Source of the DNA: an uncultured Actinomycetes bacterium
Lineage (GTDB): Bacteria > Actinomycetota > Actinomycetes > Actinomycetales > Microbacteriaceae
Direction of reading: 5' to 3'
DNA: 64,000 nt
Assembly (NCBI GenBank): GCA_903920435.1
Contig: CAIXMB010000163.1
Span: 1 to 64,000 of the forward strand
Shown here: positions 63,147 to 64,000 of the stretch, in pieces
How the letters are laid out: the number at the start of each line of letters is the position of its first letter
Numbering within the stretch: position 1 is the stretch's first letter
Position numbers and translations under genes: made by a program
The notes under the pieces: model-generated
The model's input: the letters and a program-made list of their open reading frames with translations, nothing else
What the model was told of the DNA's origin: nothing
Database searches by the model: none

Positions 63147-64000
63147 GTGCCGCCGATGTCACACACCCCCCTTCCCGCCGACCTCGTCCTCACGGGCGGG
63201 GCGGTCCTCACGCTCGACGAACTCGGTACGGAGGGCACGGCGATCGCCGTTCGCGCCGGGCGCATCGCCTACGTGGGTGACGACACCGGCGCGCTCGCCC
63301 ACGTGGGGGAGGGGACGCGGCACATCGAGCTCGCCGGCCGTGCGGTGATCCCCGGCATCAACGAGTCGCACTTCCACGCGACCTGGCTCGGCGCCATCTG
63401 GCCGGCGACGATCATGGACGGCCTCGCCGGCGGCTCGGGCTTCGCGCAGTCGACGACGCTCGACACGTCCGCCCAGCGCCTGGCGGCGATCCTCAAGGCA
63501 GGCGGCATCGCGGCCTCCCTCGGCATCACGAGCTACACCGAGCCCGGCCTCGGCCCGGGGGAGGACGACGGCGCAACGGGGGCCTGCGGTTCGGACGTCC
63601 TCGTGCAGTACCGCTCGCTCGCCGCCGAGGGGCTGCTGCGAGCGCGGGTGACGGTGCTCATGCTGTTCGGCGAGATCGACGGCCCCAGCTCTCTCGACGA
63701 CTTCGAGCGCGGGATGCGCGACCTCGAGCTCGACGACTCCGACTCCGAGTGGCTCCGCATCGGCGGGGTGAAGGTGTTCGCCGACGGCATCCCGCCCATG
63801 CGCTCCGCGTGGATCCACGGCCACTACCCCGACGGCTCGCACGGTGAGCTGCTCGTGGGCGGCGCCGATGAGGCCGAGCGCGAGGCGAACATGCGTGCGA
63901 TGATCACGCTCGCCCACGACCTCGGCTACCAGGTGGGCGTGCACGCGACAGGCGACCGCTCGATCGACACCGTGGCCGACGCCGTCGCCGCCCTCGACCC
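63147..64000 (+). CDS. Amidohydrolase family protein, N-terminal part
   Basis: About 284 residues, cut by the window end. The beta-sandwich start LVLTGGAVLTLDELGTEGTAIAVRAGRIAYVGDD and VIPGINESHFHATWLG (HxH metal motif) are typical of the YtcJ/Amidohydro-3 group, followed by GGVKVFADGIPP, WIHGHYPDGSHGELL and VGVHATGDRSIDTVADAV. Likely hydrolyses an amide or cyclic amide. GTG at 63147 with GAGAG six bases upstream; ATG at 63156 is possible. Confidence 0.85.
   Translation, partial: MPPMSHTPLPADLVLTGGAVLTLDELGTEGTAIAVRAGRIAYVGDDTGALAHVGEGTRHIELAGRAVIPGINESHFHATWLGAIWPATIMDGLAGGSGFAQSTTLDTSAQRLAAILKAGGIAASLGITSYTEPGLGPGEDDGATGACGSDVLVQYRSLAAEGLLRARVTVLMLFGEIDGPSSLDDFERGMRDLELDDSDSEWLRIGGVKVFADGIPPMRSAWIHGHYPDGSHGELLVGGADEAEREANMRAMITLAHDLGYQVGVHATGDRSIDTVADAVAALD

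Overview
The window is about 70% GC and reads as a Gram-positive actinobacterium. The best fit from gene content and order is the family Microbacteriaceae (inference, not tested by search): rplQ is followed after a few genes by truA-rplM-rpsI-glmM, many promoters look leaderless (TANNNT six or seven bases before the start codon), a LAxTG-type sorting signal is present, and Tad-like small genes sit beside topA-tmk-holB. Most of the window is core chromosome. I see no transposase, integrase, CRISPR array or prophage.

Layout. 1-10.5 kb: the spc/alpha ribosomal region (rplN fragment, rplX, rplE, rpsH, rplF, rplR, rpsE, rpmD, rplO, secY, adk, map, infA, rpmJ, rpsM, rpsK, rpoA, rplQ), without rpsN and rpsD. 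Its first 48 bases do not belong to rplN. 10.5-14.8 kb: an inserted block with a membrane acyltransferase-SGNH protein and a DNA-repair set (LigD-type primase-polymerase; LigC-type ligase with an HNH-like protein). 14.9-18.7 kb: truA, rplM, rpsI, glmM and a truncated haemoglobin. 18.8-23.5 kb: a large ATPase-LuxR regulator divergent from a sortase-anchored Ig-repeat protein and two unknown small genes. 23.6-30.5 kb: coaA, then glmS-acpS-alr-tsaE-tsaB-rimI-tsaD, joining amino-sugar and cell-wall precursors with the t6A tRNA-modification machinery. 30.6-33.4 kb: three DUF4190-like membrane proteins, a methyltransferase and groES under a CIRCE operator.

33.4-43.6 kb: a branched-chain amino-acid/amide uptake region with three paralogous binding lipoproteins, one LivFGMH core and a permease carrying an unusual extracellular N-terminal domain; a GlnR-like box precedes the third binding protein. 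43.8-51.2 kb: guaB with its 3' end duplicated 246 bases downstream (an integration-like scar), three orphan Tad-pilin-like genes, then topA-tmk-holB. 51.2-57.7 kb: two tandem secreted alpha/beta-hydrolase lipoproteins, a TetR regulator, tRNA-Thr(CGT), a secreted CAP-like protein and a DacB/PBP4-like protein that has lost its catalytic motifs. 57.7-64 kb: a catabolic group of nicotinamidase, aldehyde dehydrogenase, two HSL-type esterases, a zinc alcohol dehydrogenase and the start of an amidohydrolase.

The observations most worth following are the guaB scar beside stranded pilin genes, the DacB pseudoenzyme, the LivH fusion with its three binding proteins, and the dense use of leaderless starts. 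No search or alignment was run; all names come from motifs and gene order read by eye.
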